Below, piece after piece: positions 9,653-18,551 of a stretch of DNA of 64,000 nucleotides. The notes under the pieces are model-generated. The model saw only the letters and a list, made by a program, of their open reading frames with translations. It did no database searches and was not told the DNA's origin. The first letter of the stretch is position 1. Each line of letters opens with the position of its first letter. Origin of the DNA: Candidatus Burkholderia humilis (lineage in GTDB: Bacteria > Pseudomonadota > Gammaproteobacteria > Burkholderiales > Burkholderiaceae). The translations under genes and the position numbers were made by a program. Location: assembly GCA_001184405.1 (NCBI GenBank), contig LFMX01000003.1, forward strand, positions 94,521 through 158,520, read 5' to 3'.

Positions 9653-10860
9653 CTAAGGGGCGAGCGCCGGATCGGCCGGCGTGTGAGTGCGCGCCGATCG
9701 CTGCGCGACGAGCGTGCGCCGCACGGCGACCACGATCAGTGGAAGACGAGCGGCCCAAGCCCGGCGAGCGATTCGAACGCGTTGCCGATCAACGGATAAA
9801 TCCAGACCAGCGCGAGCAGCGCGCGCTCGCCGCGCAGCCAGCCACCGCGCGGGGTGCGGGCCGCCAGCAGCGCGAGCGCAATGCCGAGCCACACGCAGTC
9901 GTAGTTGTAGATGTACGGCGAGATCAGGAACGTGCCGCCGATGAGTGCCGCCGCGCGAGCTTCGAGCGCCCGGTTGTTGCGCCACACCCACGCCACCGAT
10001 GCCACCGATGCCACCGATGCCACCGATGCCACCGATGCCACCGCGAGCACAGCCTGACATGCCTGCGCGACATACGCGGCGCTCGCGGGCACATGACGCA
10101 GACGCAACGCGGCGTAGAGGCTCGCCATCTGATCCCACGGCAGCGTGCCGTTGGTGAGATGCACGTGGGCCTTGCCGAGTCCGTGCAGAAACGCCGGCAC
10201 GATCGCGCCGCCGAACACGGCAACGGAAATCGCCGTGAAGAGCGTCACTGTCACGCCCGCCGCAATGAACGTGGTCCACAGACCCGCGCAGGCCAGCGCG
10301 ACCGGAAAGAGAATGCCGAGATGCGGCTTGATCGACAGAAGGCCGATCAGCACGCCCGCAAGCACAGGCCGCGTGCGCAGGGCGAGCAGCGCGCCGAACG
10401 CGAGCGCGCCCGTCAGCGCGGCGTTTTGCCCTTGCGCCACGTTGAGCCACAAGCCAGGAAACGCGATGATCCAGACCATCGAATCGGGCATGTTCAGCGT
10501 CTTGCGCGCCAGCACGATGAAGATCAGCGCCGTCAGCGACGTGAAGATCACCGACGCGATACTGCTCGGCAACAGCGCGAATGGCTCGACGATCAGCAGA
10601 AAATTCGGCGGATAAAACCACGGGCCGGGGTCTTCGGCGTTCGGCGAAATCAGCTTCGCGGTCTTCAGGATCGCGTGCCAGTCATACGCAAGCAGCGGCG
10701 TGCCATGCAGCGTGAGATGCGACGCCAACCAGAACGTCTGAAAGTCGAAGCCGCTCGGATGCCCCGTCTTGCGCCAGTTATCGAGCGCGACGCGTCCATG
10801 CATGAGCGCCTGAAAGACGAGCAGCGTCACGCCGGCATAGGCCGACGAAGCGTCGAGCAT
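9653..10860 (-). pseudogene. GT87-type (DUF2029) polyprenyl-dependent glycosyltransferase, frameshifted at the ends
   Basis: Multispanning membrane glycosyltransferase of the GT-C fold. Seen: FDFQTFWLASHLTLHG near the start, PGPWFYPPNFLLIVEPFALL, GQNAALTGALAFGA, LLSIKPHLGILFPVAL and NYDCVWLGIALALLA. A nine-base repeat adds VAS triplets at 9992-10045. The main frame ends at 9736, but one base lost near 9740 would restore LPLIVVAVRRTLVAQRSA to a stop at 9653-9655. That stop lies on the ribosome site of the next gene, as expected in an operon. At the 5' end the ATG at 10858-10860 follows an in-frame TGA directly, and a shifted frame (RFLNARR) looks like the true N-terminus. So both ends appear damaged. 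Likely role: using the lipid-linked pentose made by the three genes downstream. Confidence 0.7.
9992..10045 (-). repeat. 9-bp tandem repeat, five exact copies plus one partial
   Basis: The unit GCCACCGAT runs five times without change from 9992 to 10036, followed by GCCACCGCG. In the glycosyltransferase frame (minus strand) it encodes repeated Val-Ala-Ser inside a hydrophobic helix. Because the unit is a multiple of three, copy-number slippage changes helix length without breaking the frame. Confidence 0.95.
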
Positions 10861-11286
10861 TCAGGAAGCGGATGATCGGGCCGGGCACGGAAGAACTCGT
10901 TGAAGTCGCAGTCCCGTACCATAACGGCGATTTGCGCGCGAAACTTTAACGGCGAGCATGTGGCGGGCGTCGCCGCATCGGGCTATTTTCCCGATCGAAT
11001 CACGGATGAAACAGAATTGCATCTGCCTCTCGCGTGCGTTGCGGCACATCCGGACGCCCGCCTTGCTGGTCTTAGGATTGAGCATGCCTGGCACGGCTCT
11101 CGCTTATAGAGTTTTCAGCAGGACAATCGCCGCCTTTATTCCAGAACACATGACCGGCGATGAACTGTTACGGGGCTGGCCGCCGCGGGTTTCGATGACG
11201 CCGACAGATGCGCTCACGAAACCGGCGGCGGACCGGACAAGAAAGCACAGCGCGCAAGGCGCAAAGACAACAAGAGCGAAAAAACC
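10861..11286. other. intergenic region without a supportable gene
   Basis: 426 bases between the divergent GT87 gene and the Crp-like gene. Short open frames exist on both strands, but none has a ribosome-binding site or a recognisable product. The part nearest 10861-10925 (minus) may hold the lost N-terminal codons of the GT87 gene. The promoter of the regulator must lie in the right half; I cannot assign -35/-10 boxes with confidence. Confidence 0.5.
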
Positions 11287-11745
11287 ATGTTGACCCTTCA
11301 GTCCGATCTGCACGGCAATCATCTTCTGGGCGAGCTTCCGGCGCACGAGTGGCAGGCCATCGCGCCGCATCTTGAACTCGTTCAACTGCGCACTGAGCAA
11401 TTGCTCTGCGATTCGGGCCAGCGGATTCATCACGTGTATTTCCCGACGACGGCGATCGTGTCCTTGCTGCATACGATGGAAGACGGCGGTTCGGTCAAAA
11501 TCGCCGCAGTCGGCCGCGAAGGTATGACGGGCGTGCCGGTGCTGACGGGCGGAGACACGATGCCCACGCGCGTTCAGGTGCAATGCGCGGGCTTTGCGTA
11601 TCTGATGAGCGCGAGAGCGTTGCGTGAGCACTTCGGTCGTTCGGACTTTCTGCGCCGGATCATGTTGCTGTATATGCAAGCGCTGCTGACGCAAGTGGCG
11701 CAGACGGCGGCGTGCAATCGTCATCATTCGCTGTCGAAGCAACGA
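11287..11745 (+). pseudogene. Crp/Fnr-family regulator, C-terminal DNA-binding half deleted
   Basis: The N-terminal cyclic-nucleotide-binding-type domain is complete: NHLLGELPAHEWQAIAPHLE, RIHHVYFPTTAIVSLL, VGREGMTGVPVLTGG, then the dimerisation helix ending in QTAACNRHHSLSKQ. In Burkholderia homologues this point is followed by a winged-helix DNA-binding domain (a typical continuation is LCRWLLLSLDRL). Here the next bases belong instead to an O-GlcNAc-transferase-like gene, in another frame. The regulator can therefore no longer bind DNA. The open frame accidentally continues to 13032 because of a later frameshift in the downstream partner, so the apparent 581-residue protein is an artefact. 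Confidence 0.85.
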
Positions 11746-13032
11746 CACCATCAACGAATTTCCGATGACCAACGTCGCGTGGTGCCCGGACGAGCGCTAC
11801 AACCTCGAAGTCGCGCGCTCGTACATGGCGCGCAAGGTGCCGTCGGACGTGCGTCCGCTGTTCCGCAACGTGCCGCTGAAAAAGCGCAAGGCGCGCCGCA
11901 TTCGCGTCGGCTATGCGTCCTCGGACTTCTGCCATCACGCGACCATGCTGCTGATGATCGGCGTGTTCGAGCATCACGATCGCGAGCAGTTCGAAATCTT
12001 TGCGTACGACTACAGCAAGCCGGACGAGTCGGACTATCGCAAGCGCTTTCTGGATGCGGTGGAGCATCGCATCGACATTTCGAATATGACCGATGCGGAC
12101 GCCGCCGCGCGGATCGCCGAAGACGAACTGGACATTCTGATCGACCTGAAGGGTCATACGGGCTGGGCGCGTCCGGGCATCATTGCGTGGTGTGGCGTGG
12201 CGCGCCGGTGCAGGCGACGTATCTCGGATTTCCGGGCAGCATGGGCACGAAGAGCGTCGATTATCAGATCACCGACCGCTTCGTCACGCCCGACAGCAGC
12301 GAACCGTTCTTCGATGAAGCGCTGTGCCGTCTGCCGCATTCGTATCAAAGCAATGACCGCAAGCGTCCGAATCCGACTGTGCAGGCGACGCGCACCGAGT
12401 TCGGCCTGCCGGAAGATGCCGTTGTGTTCTGCAGCTTCAACCAGTCGTACAAGATCGACCGCAATACGTTCGATGTCTGGATGCGCGTGATGCGCGAAGT
12501 GCCGAACAGCGTGCTGTGGCTGCTCGATCTCGCCGAGGAAACGAAGGCGAATCTGCGTGCTGCAGCGGAGAAGGCAGGCATCGATCCGAACCGCCTCTTC
12601 TTCTCGGGATTCGCCGCGCCGGATCAGCATATTGCCCGCCTGAAACTCGCCGATGCCGCGCTCGACACGCTCGTCTACAACGGCCACACGACCACGTCCG
12701 ATGCGCTGTGGGCCGGTCTGCCGGTCGTCACGGCGCACGGCAAGCACTTCGCATCGCGCGTGACGGAGAGCCCGCTGAACGCGGTGAATCTGCCGGAGCT
12801 GGTCAGGCAGGATCAGGACGAGATGGTGCGCATCGCGGTACGCGTTGGACAGGATGCGGCGTATCGCAAACAATTGCGCGAGCATATCCGCGTCGCGATG
12901 GACACCGCGCCGCTTTACGATACCAAACGCTTCACGCGCAACTTCGAAGAAGCGATCCGTTTGATGGTCAAGGCGAGCCGGGCGAACAAGATGGGCGCGA
13001 TCATCGACGTGCCGGATGTCGGCATGAATTAA
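11746..13032 (+). pseudogene. O-GlcNAc-transferase-like (SPINDLY type) glycosyltransferase, N-terminus deleted and frameshifted
   Basis: C-terminal catalytic part of a TPR-type protein O-glycosyltransferase (GT41-like). The first part, frame 2 from about 11748, reads NDTINEFPMTNVAWCPDERY, RIRVGYASSDFCHHATMLLM, EDELDILIDLKGHTG. A five-base duplication (TGGTG) near 12188-12196 shifts it. The rest, frame 1, reads GAPVQATYLGFPGSMGTKSV, NGHTTTSDALWAGLPVVT and a normal end at 13030-13032. The TPR repeats and upstream half, which should number several hundred residues, are gone, replaced by the Crp-like fragment. Such enzymes modify proteins or cell-surface targets; the local substrate is unknown. 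Confidence 0.85.
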
Positions 13033-13051
13033 CGCCTGGCTTTTGATTAAG

Positions 13052-13086
13052 AAAAGGCTACGCCTGTGCGGCGTAGCCCCTTTTTC
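13052..13086 (+). terminator. intrinsic terminator after the glycosyltransferase remnant
   Basis: Nine-base perfect stem GGCTACGCC / GGCGTAGCC (13056-13064 and 13070-13078) with a five-base loop, followed by CC and a run of T. It lies 24 bases after the stop codon. Confidence 0.85.
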
Positions 13087-13174
13087 GTTTATAGCAAGCG
13101 CAAAAGAACCGAGACAGACTTTGTCCCGATTCTTCCTATAATAAAAAGCCGCTCTGCTTTTTCCATCGCCCGCC

Positions 13175-14239
13175 ATGACCTCCAGCCTCGACGAAGCGAT
13201 CCTGCGCGCCCTGCCCACCGAACGCGATGCCGTCGCGTGGCTCGCCACACCTGAAATCCGCCGCCGCCTCGAAGAGCGCGGCCATCACGTCGGTTATACG
13301 AAGAAAGTGCAGCGTCATCTCACCGCGCTCGAAGCCGATTCGCGCGTGGTCTCGATGATCAACGGCCGCGAACTGCTGTGGCAGCGCAAACCGTGGCTGC
13401 GCGGTTTGCAGGAAGGCGTCGGGCTGATAAGCGCATCGGAAGCGGTGGCGTTTCATATCCTTCAGCGCTTCGCGGGCAACAAGCTGCCGAACGCCGTCAC
13501 GCGCGACATCGATCCACTCTTTCAGGCGGCCGAAGCGCGTCTGTCGCAGGAAAAGGCGGACAGCCGCATCTATCGCGCGTGGGCGGACAAAATCGATTCC
13601 GTCGATGGCGCATTCACGCTGATTCGCCCGAAACTGCGTCCGGAGATTTTCCAGACGGTCGCCACCGCGACGTTCTCCGAACGCGAACTGCTCGTGCAAT
13701 ACTGCGCTGCCTACAAAAGCGAACAAACCGATGCGCAGAAAACCAAAGTGCTCTGGCCGCTCGCGCTCGTCGAATCGGCGGGTGTGATGTATCTGGTCGC
13801 GCAGGATCCGCGCCGCGCGCCGCGTCCGGAAAAAGGCGAAACGGAATGGATGCGCACGTTGTATCGGCTGGACAGGATTCAGTCGGTGTCGGAATCCGGC
13901 GAGTCGTTCACTTACCCGGAAGACTTCAAGCTGCGCAAGTACATCGAAACGCAGCAAGTTTTCGACTTTCTGCCCGAGCCGCCGGTGCGTCTGGAACTTG
14001 CGTTCGAAGGCACGTCGGGAAACCAGTTGCGCGAATCGCCTATGTCGAAAGACCAGCACATCGATACGTTGCCCGATGGCCGCATGAAAGTCACCGGCAC
14101 GGTCACGCCGAGTCTCAAGCTGCGCTGGTGGCTGCGTGCGCTCGGCGCGGGCGTCGAGATTCTCGCGCCGCCAAGTTTGCGCGATGAATTCGCGCAGGAT
14201 TATCTGAAGCTCGCGCAACGCTACGGGCACACGGCATGA
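13175..14239 (+). CDS. WYL-domain transcriptional regulator
   Basis: Protein of 354 residues. The N-terminal third is a winged-helix region ([20 protein letters not shown] looks like the recognition segment). The middle holds a WYL-type sensing core ([20 protein letters not shown], then [19 protein letters not shown], with the bulky V-MYLV set in place of WYL), and the C-terminus is a WCX-like extension ending [20 protein letters not shown] proteins usually repress or activate in response to nucleic acid or nucleotide ligands. The ATG at 13175 starts translation and the TGA overlaps the ATG of the SIR2 gene as ATGA, so the two are co-translated. Intact, which contrasts with its partner. Confidence 0.8.
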   Translation: MTSSLDEAILRALPTERDAVAWLATPEIRRRLEERGHHVGYTKKVQRHLTALEADSRVVSMINGRELLWQRKPWLRGLQEGVGLISASEAVAFHILQRFAGNKLPNAVTRDIDPLFQAAEARLSQEKADSRIYRAWADKIDSVDGAFTLIRPKLRPEIFQTVATATFSERELLVQYCAAYKSEQTDAQKTKVLWPLALVESAGVMYLVAQDPRRAPRPEKGETEWMRTLYRLDRIQSVSESGESFTYPEDFKLRKYIETQQVFDFLPEPPVRLELAFEGTSGNQLRESPMSKDQHIDTLPDGRMKVTGTVTPSLKLRWWLRALGAGVEILAPPSLRDEFAQDYLKLAQRYGHTA

Positions 14240-15014
14240 GCGACGCACTCGCCATCAAACAGGCCGCCGAATGGATCCGGCAAGCCGATGGTCTGCTCGT
14301 CACGGCCGGCGCGGGCATGGGCGTCGATTCGGGATTGCCGGATTTTCGCGGACCCGGCGGCTTCTGGCGCGCGTATCCGGCGCTCAAACATCACGGCTAT
14401 ACGTTCGAGGAGATGGCCAATCCGGGTGGCTTCGTGCGGCATCCGCGGCTCGCGTGGGGCTTTTACGGGCATCGGCTGGCGCTGTATCGCGCGACCTTGC
14501 CGCACGATGGCTTTCAGACTCTGCTGCGCTGGCGCGCGCGCATGAAGGCCGGCGCGTTCGTTTTCACCAGCAACGTCGATAGCCAGTTCCAGCGCGCGGG
14601 TTTTTCGGCGGAGCGCATCGAGGAGTGCCACGGCGCGATCGATTCGCTGCAATGTGCCGATGCCTGCACGGACGATACGTGGTCCGCCAACGGCTTCGTG
14701 CCGATCGTCGATATGAACCGCTGCGAACTGATCAATTCGATGCCGCGCTGCCCGAACTGCGGCGGCCTTGCGCGGCCCAACATTCTCATGTTCGGCGACT
14801 GGAACTGGATCGGCGCGCGAACCGATCAGCAGATGCAGCGTCTGTCGTCCTGGCTCGAACGCGTGGAGCGGCTGGTGGTGATCGAGCTCGGCGCGGGCCG
14901 CGCGTGATGCGGATCAATCCGCGTGAACACGGCATTGCGGCGAGCGCGGGAATCGGCATCGCGGGCGGCGCGCGGGCGACGCTCCAACGGATCGATGGCT
15001 ACGTGACACGCTGA
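14236..15014 (+). pseudogene. SIR2-family NAD-dependent deacetylase, damaged C-terminus
   Basis: Sirtuin-like protein. Seen: NAD-binding GAGMGVDSGLPDFRGPGGFW, TSNVDSQFQRAGF, the catalytic His motif ECHGAIDSLQC, and Cys residues around 137-177 including CPNCGG that fit a zinc site. After VIELGAG the frame runs RA-stop at 14905-14907. The expected C-terminal strand (INPREHGIAASAGIGIAGGA) occurs in another frame and ends at 15012-15014. The short helix normally between these (roughly ten residues) appears deleted, with a frame change. The truncated product would keep the catalytic core but lose the last Rossmann strand. It is coupled to the WYL regulator upstream. Confidence 0.75.
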
Positions 15015-15080
15015 TCGGGACGTGGAGTGTCCCTGCCGCCAAGCACAATCGTTCTCGACGATAACGAACCGAGAGAAACG

Positions 15081-15296
15081 ATGAACGCATTGGCCAGTCC
15101 CCACTCCGCCTGCAACATCGATGCCGCCATCGCGCATCTGAAGCGCGTGTTATCGGCGGAAGGCGCGAATTCGCTGTTCGGGCAGACGCACTGGAGAAAG
15201 CGCGTGCAGCAGGTGAAAGCAACGCGCGGGCTGCATCGCAATCAGCAACTCAGGCTCGAACGGCTGATGACGATGCTTTCCGACAGCGCACGTTAA
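15081..15296 (+). CDS. small uncharacterised protein, 71 residues
   Basis: I do not recognise a family. The ATG at 15081-15083 has GAGAGAAA a few bases upstream. The product is basic and likely helical ([40 protein letters not shown]), without signal or membrane segments. Its TAA overlaps the stop of rsmA on the other strand (TTAA), so the genes are convergent and abutting. It is intact and shows normal coding composition. Confidence 0.55.
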   Translation: MNALASPHSACNIDAAIAHLKRVLSAEGANSLFGQTHWRKRVQQVKATRGLHRNQQLRLERLMTMLSDSAR

Positions 15297-16102
15297 GCGC
15301 GCTCGACCGCCTGCGCCAGCGCCACGAATTCCGCCACCGGCACTTCTTCGGCGCGGCGCGTGAGATCGAAGCCGAGCGCATCGAAATCGATCTTGTCGCG
15401 ATACGCAGCGAGGTTATTACGCAGCACCTTGCGACGCTGCGCAAACGCGGCCTTCACGACATCGCTCAATACGGTCTGATTCACCGGCGCCATTTCGTGC
15501 GGCGCGTACGGAATCATCCGCACGATCGCGGAATTCACCTTCGGCGGCGGATTGAACGATTCCGGCGGCACATCGAGCAGCTTGTCCATCGAATAGCGAT
15601 ACTGCAGCATCACCGACAAACGCCCGTAATCCTTGCCTGCCGGTTCCACGATCATCCGTTCGACCACTTCGTCCTGAAGCATGAAATGCTGATCGATGAC
15701 CTTCGGCGCGAACGTCGTCAGATGAAACAACAGCGGATTGGAAATGTTGTACGGCAGATTCCCGACGATACGCAGCGTCGGCTTGTCTTCATGGCGCACG
15801 AGCGAGCCGAAGTCGAAGTTGAGCGCATCGACGGAATGCACGACGAGCCGTTCCCCGAAGCGCTTTTCCAGCCGGCCGATCAGATCGCGGTCCAGTTCGA
15901 CCGCATGCAGCGGCGACTCGGGCGTGGCGACGCACTCGATCAGCGGTTCGGTCAGCGCCGCGAGTCCCGGCCCGATTTCGACCATGCGCTCGCCGCGCTG
16001 CGGCCCGATGACATCGACGATCGAATCGATGATGCCCTGATCGACGAGAAAGTTCTGGCCGAAGCGCTTGCGCGCGAAATGGCCCTGGTGTTTGGTGGAC
16101 AT
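15293..16102 (-). CDS. rsmA: 16S rRNA dimethyladenosine transferase RsmA (KsgA)
   Basis: Dimethylates two adjacent adenines near the 3' end of 16S rRNA (A1518 and A1519 in E. coli) during 30S maturation. It has 269 residues, the usual length. Motifs: [18 protein letters not shown]-binding [14 protein letters not shown], and catalytic [14 protein letters not shown]. Intact. It is the last gene of the lptD-surA-pdxA-rsmA operon, 25 bases after pdxA. Confidence 0.95.
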   Translation of the reverse strand: MSTKHQGHFARKRFGQNFLVDQGIIDSIVDVIGPQRGERMVEIGPGLAALTEPLIECVATPESPLHAVELDRDLIGRLEKRFGERLVVHSVDALNFDFGSLVRHEDKPTLRIVGNLPYNISNPLLFHLTTFAPKVIDQHFMLQDEVVERMIVEPAGKDYGRLSVMLQYRYSMDKLLDVPPESFNPPPKVNSAIVRMIPYAPHEMAPVNQTVLSDVVKAAFAQRRKVLRNNLAAYRDKIDFDALGFDLTRRAEEVPVAEFVALAQAVERA

Positions 16103-16127
16103 GCTGGTTCGAATGAATGCGCGGGCT

Positions 16128-17093
16128 TTACGCAGCGCGTTTGTGACGCGCCATGAAAACAGCGTCGTCGATGGCGGCGATCATGCTGCCCGCATCCGCG
16201 CGGTCGGTGCCGGCGAGATCGAGCGCGGTGCCATGATCGACCGACGTGCGGATGATCGGCAGCCCGAGCGTCACGTTGATGCCTTCGCCGAACGTGGCGA
16301 ACTTGGGCACGGGCAAGCCTTGGTCGTGAAACATGGCGAGCACGGCGGCGGCGTCTTTCAGGTAACGCGGCTGAAAAAGCGTGTCGGCGGGATACGGACC
16401 GGGCGCATCGATACCGAGTGCGCGCGCACGTTCGAGCGCGGGCGTGATGACATCAATTTCCTCGCGGCCCAGATAGCCGTTTTCGCCCGCATGCGGATTT
16501 GAAGCCCGGTCACGAGAATGCGCGGTCTGGCGAGGCCGAAATGTGCCTGCAAATCGTGATCGATGATACGCAGCGTTTCCACCAATCCGTCGATGGACAG
16601 CGCCGCCGACACATCCTTCAGCGGCAGATGCGTGGTCGCCAGCGCAACGCGCAAGGGCTTTTCGCTGGAACCGGCGAGCATCATGACGACGCGCGGCGTG
16701 TGCGTGCGCTCGGCGAGATATTCGGTGTGGCCGGTGAAGGGAATGCCGGCATCGTTGATCGTGCTCTTTTGCAGCGGCGCGGTGACGATGGCATTGAACC
16801 GCCCCGCTACCGCGCCGTCGATGGCCGCGTCGAGCAGATCGAGCACATAGCGGCCATTGACCGAATCGAGCGTGCCGGCGACGGACGGAACCGCCAGCGC
16901 ATGATGTTCGATTTCGATGGCATCGCGCGTGACGAGACCGCGTTCGATCAACAAATCGCAGTCGCCGAGCACGGTAAAGCACGCCGACGGCCAGCGCTCG
17001 CGCGCATCGTTGAGCCGCCGCCGTCAGTTCCGGGCCGACGCCGGCCAGCTCTCCTGTGGTGATGGCAACGGAAAGGGCGGCGTCGGCGTTCAT
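16128..17093 (-). pseudogene. pdxA: 4-hydroxythreonine-4-phosphate dehydrogenase PdxA, two frameshifts
   Basis: Fourth step of DXP-dependent pyridoxal phosphate synthesis. The start ([23 protein letters not shown], with family ITTGEPAG) is in one frame. A change near 16990 moves to the frame carrying [12 protein letters not shown], then [24 protein letters not shown], and [20 protein letters not shown]. Near 16500 two extra bases shift back to [16 protein letters not shown] and the natural end at 16128. All the family's metal-binding regions are recognisable but split over frames. It sits five bases after surA. Unless a paralogue exists, vitamin B6 synthesis would be blocked. Confidence 0.88.
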
Positions 17094-17097
17094 GCTG

Positions 17098-18462
17098 TTA
17101 CTGCTGCGCGGCCTGCGCCGCCACGCCCTTGTACTGCACGTACGCGGTGTCGCGCAGTTCGCGCAGCCAGTCGGAATACACCTGCTCCGCCTTGCGCTGA
17201 CCGATCACCTGACGCGCGATATCGAGCTGCTGCGTGGCCGAGCCTTCGGCGTCGCGGCGTGCGAGCACCTGAATCAGGTGATAGCCGTACTCGCTTCGCA
17301 CCGGGTCGCTGACGGCACCATCGGCGAGGCTGTTCATCGCGCGCTCGAATTCCGGCACGGTTTCGCCCGGGCTGATCCAGCCGAGATCGCCGCCCTGCGA
17401 CACCGAACCGTCTTGCGAATACGTGCGCGCGAAGTTGGCGAAATCGCCGCCATTGGCCACTTGCTGCTTGATATCGAGCAGCTTCTGGCGCGCCGATGCT
17501 TCCGACATGCCATCCGACACGCGCAGCAGAATATGGCGCACGTGCGTCTGCACGAGCTTCGGCGCGTCGGCGGCGGTGCCCTGACTCGCGCGGCGATCGA
17601 CCAGCTTGATGATTTCGAAACCGCCTTCGGTACGCAACAGCGTAGGCGCGACCTGACCCGGACGCAGCGACGACACCGCCGTCACGATGCCCGACGGCAG
17701 CGTGCCCGGCGCGCGGAAACCGAGATCACCGCTCTTGCCGGCGTCCGTGTCCTGCGAATTGTCCTTGGCGAGCTTGGTGAAGTCCGCGCCGCCTTGCGCC
17801 TGCTTCAGCACGGCGTCGGCTTTGGTCTGCACTTCGGCGATTTGCGCATCGGATGCGTCCGGCGCGACCTTGAACATGATGTGCTGCAAACGCAGATCGC
17901 TCGTGTTGCGCGCGCCCGGACCGCGCTGGCTGGCAATGTAGTTCGCCACTTCGCCGTCCGACACAGTGATCTTGCTATCGACTTCCTTTTCGCGCAGCTT
18001 GGAGAGCGTGAGTTCGGTGCGCGCGTCGCGCATGAACGTGGCCCAGGGCACGCCTTGCGCCGCGATGCGCGAGCGATAGACATCGAGCGTCATCTGGTTT
18101 TGCTGCGCGAGACGTGCGAGCGTGCGGTTCACGGTAGCATCGTCGATATTGATACCGTCTTCCTTCGCGCGCTGCAACTGGATGCGCTCTAGCACCATTT
18201 GATCGAGCACCTGCCGCTGCATCTTATCCATCGGCGGGATGTGCGCGTTTTGCTGTTTCAGACGCTGCACGATAAGGCGCGTGCGCTCTTCCATTTCCCG
18301 TTGCGTAATGACGCCGTCGTTCACGACCGCGACGACGGAATCGGCGACCTGCGCATTGCGGTTCGACAAAGCCTGCGCGGCGGCGGGCGTACTCAGGATC
18401 AGCGTTGCAGCAAGCGCACCCGCTACGATGACCGTTGATCGAAACATATTCACGTTTGCCAC
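17098..18462 (-). CDS. surA: periplasmic chaperone/peptidyl-prolyl isomerase SurA
   Basis: Escorts outer-membrane proteins, including LptD, across the periplasm to the BAM complex. It has 454 residues: signal peptide ([19 protein letters not shown]), SurA N-terminal chaperone domain ([19 protein letters not shown]), and two PpiC parvulin domains (about residues 190-290, [10 protein letters not shown]...; and 305-405, [12 protein letters not shown] ... [18 protein letters not shown]). The C-terminal helix [17 protein letters not shown] is also conserved. Intact, between lptD and the broken pdxA. Confidence 0.95.
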   Translation of the reverse strand: MANVNMFRSTVIVAGALAATLILSTPAAAQALSNRNAQVADSVVAVVNDGVITQREMEERTRLIVQRLKQQNAHIPPMDKMQRQVLDQMVLERIQLQRAKEDGINIDDATVNRTLARLAQQNQMTLDVYRSRIAAQGVPWATFMRDARTELTLSKLREKEVDSKITVSDGEVANYIASQRGPGARNTSDLRLQHIMFKVAPDASDAQIAEVQTKADAVLKQAQGGADFTKLAKDNSQDTDAGKSGDLGFRAPGTLPSGIVTAVSSLRPGQVAPTLLRTEGGFEIIKLVDRRASQGTAADAPKLVQTHVRHILLRVSDGMSEASARQKLLDIKQQVANGGDFANFARTYSQDGSVSQGGDLGWISPGETVPEFERAMNSLADGAVSDPVRSEYGYHLIQVLARRDAEGSATQQLDIARQVIGQRKAEQVYSDWLRELRDTAYVQYKGVAAQAAQQ

Positions 18463-18551
18463 AGATACTCCATCAAATACGGGCTTTCCCGATCGTGTGC
18501 TGCAATGCGCCCGATTGATTCACGATTCATCGCGCGCGGCTTTCAATTTCA

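Noticed and set aside
6798..9758. A single 986-codon open frame spanning the oxidase and HAD-UbiA region
   Set aside because: It joins the DprE1-like gene, an out-of-frame stretch of UbiA and the HAD domain only because of the frameshift near 8912. The family starts at 8114 and 9644 have their own translation signals.
9992..10045. Short tandem repeat as a possible CRISPR array
   Set aside because: The units are contiguous with no spacers and lie within a coding frame.
13175..15014. WYL plus SIR2 as a new anti-phage system
   Set aside because: The sirtuin has a normal deacylase layout, there is no effector or sensor partner, and the neighbours are housekeeping genes. Kept only as a low-interest finding.
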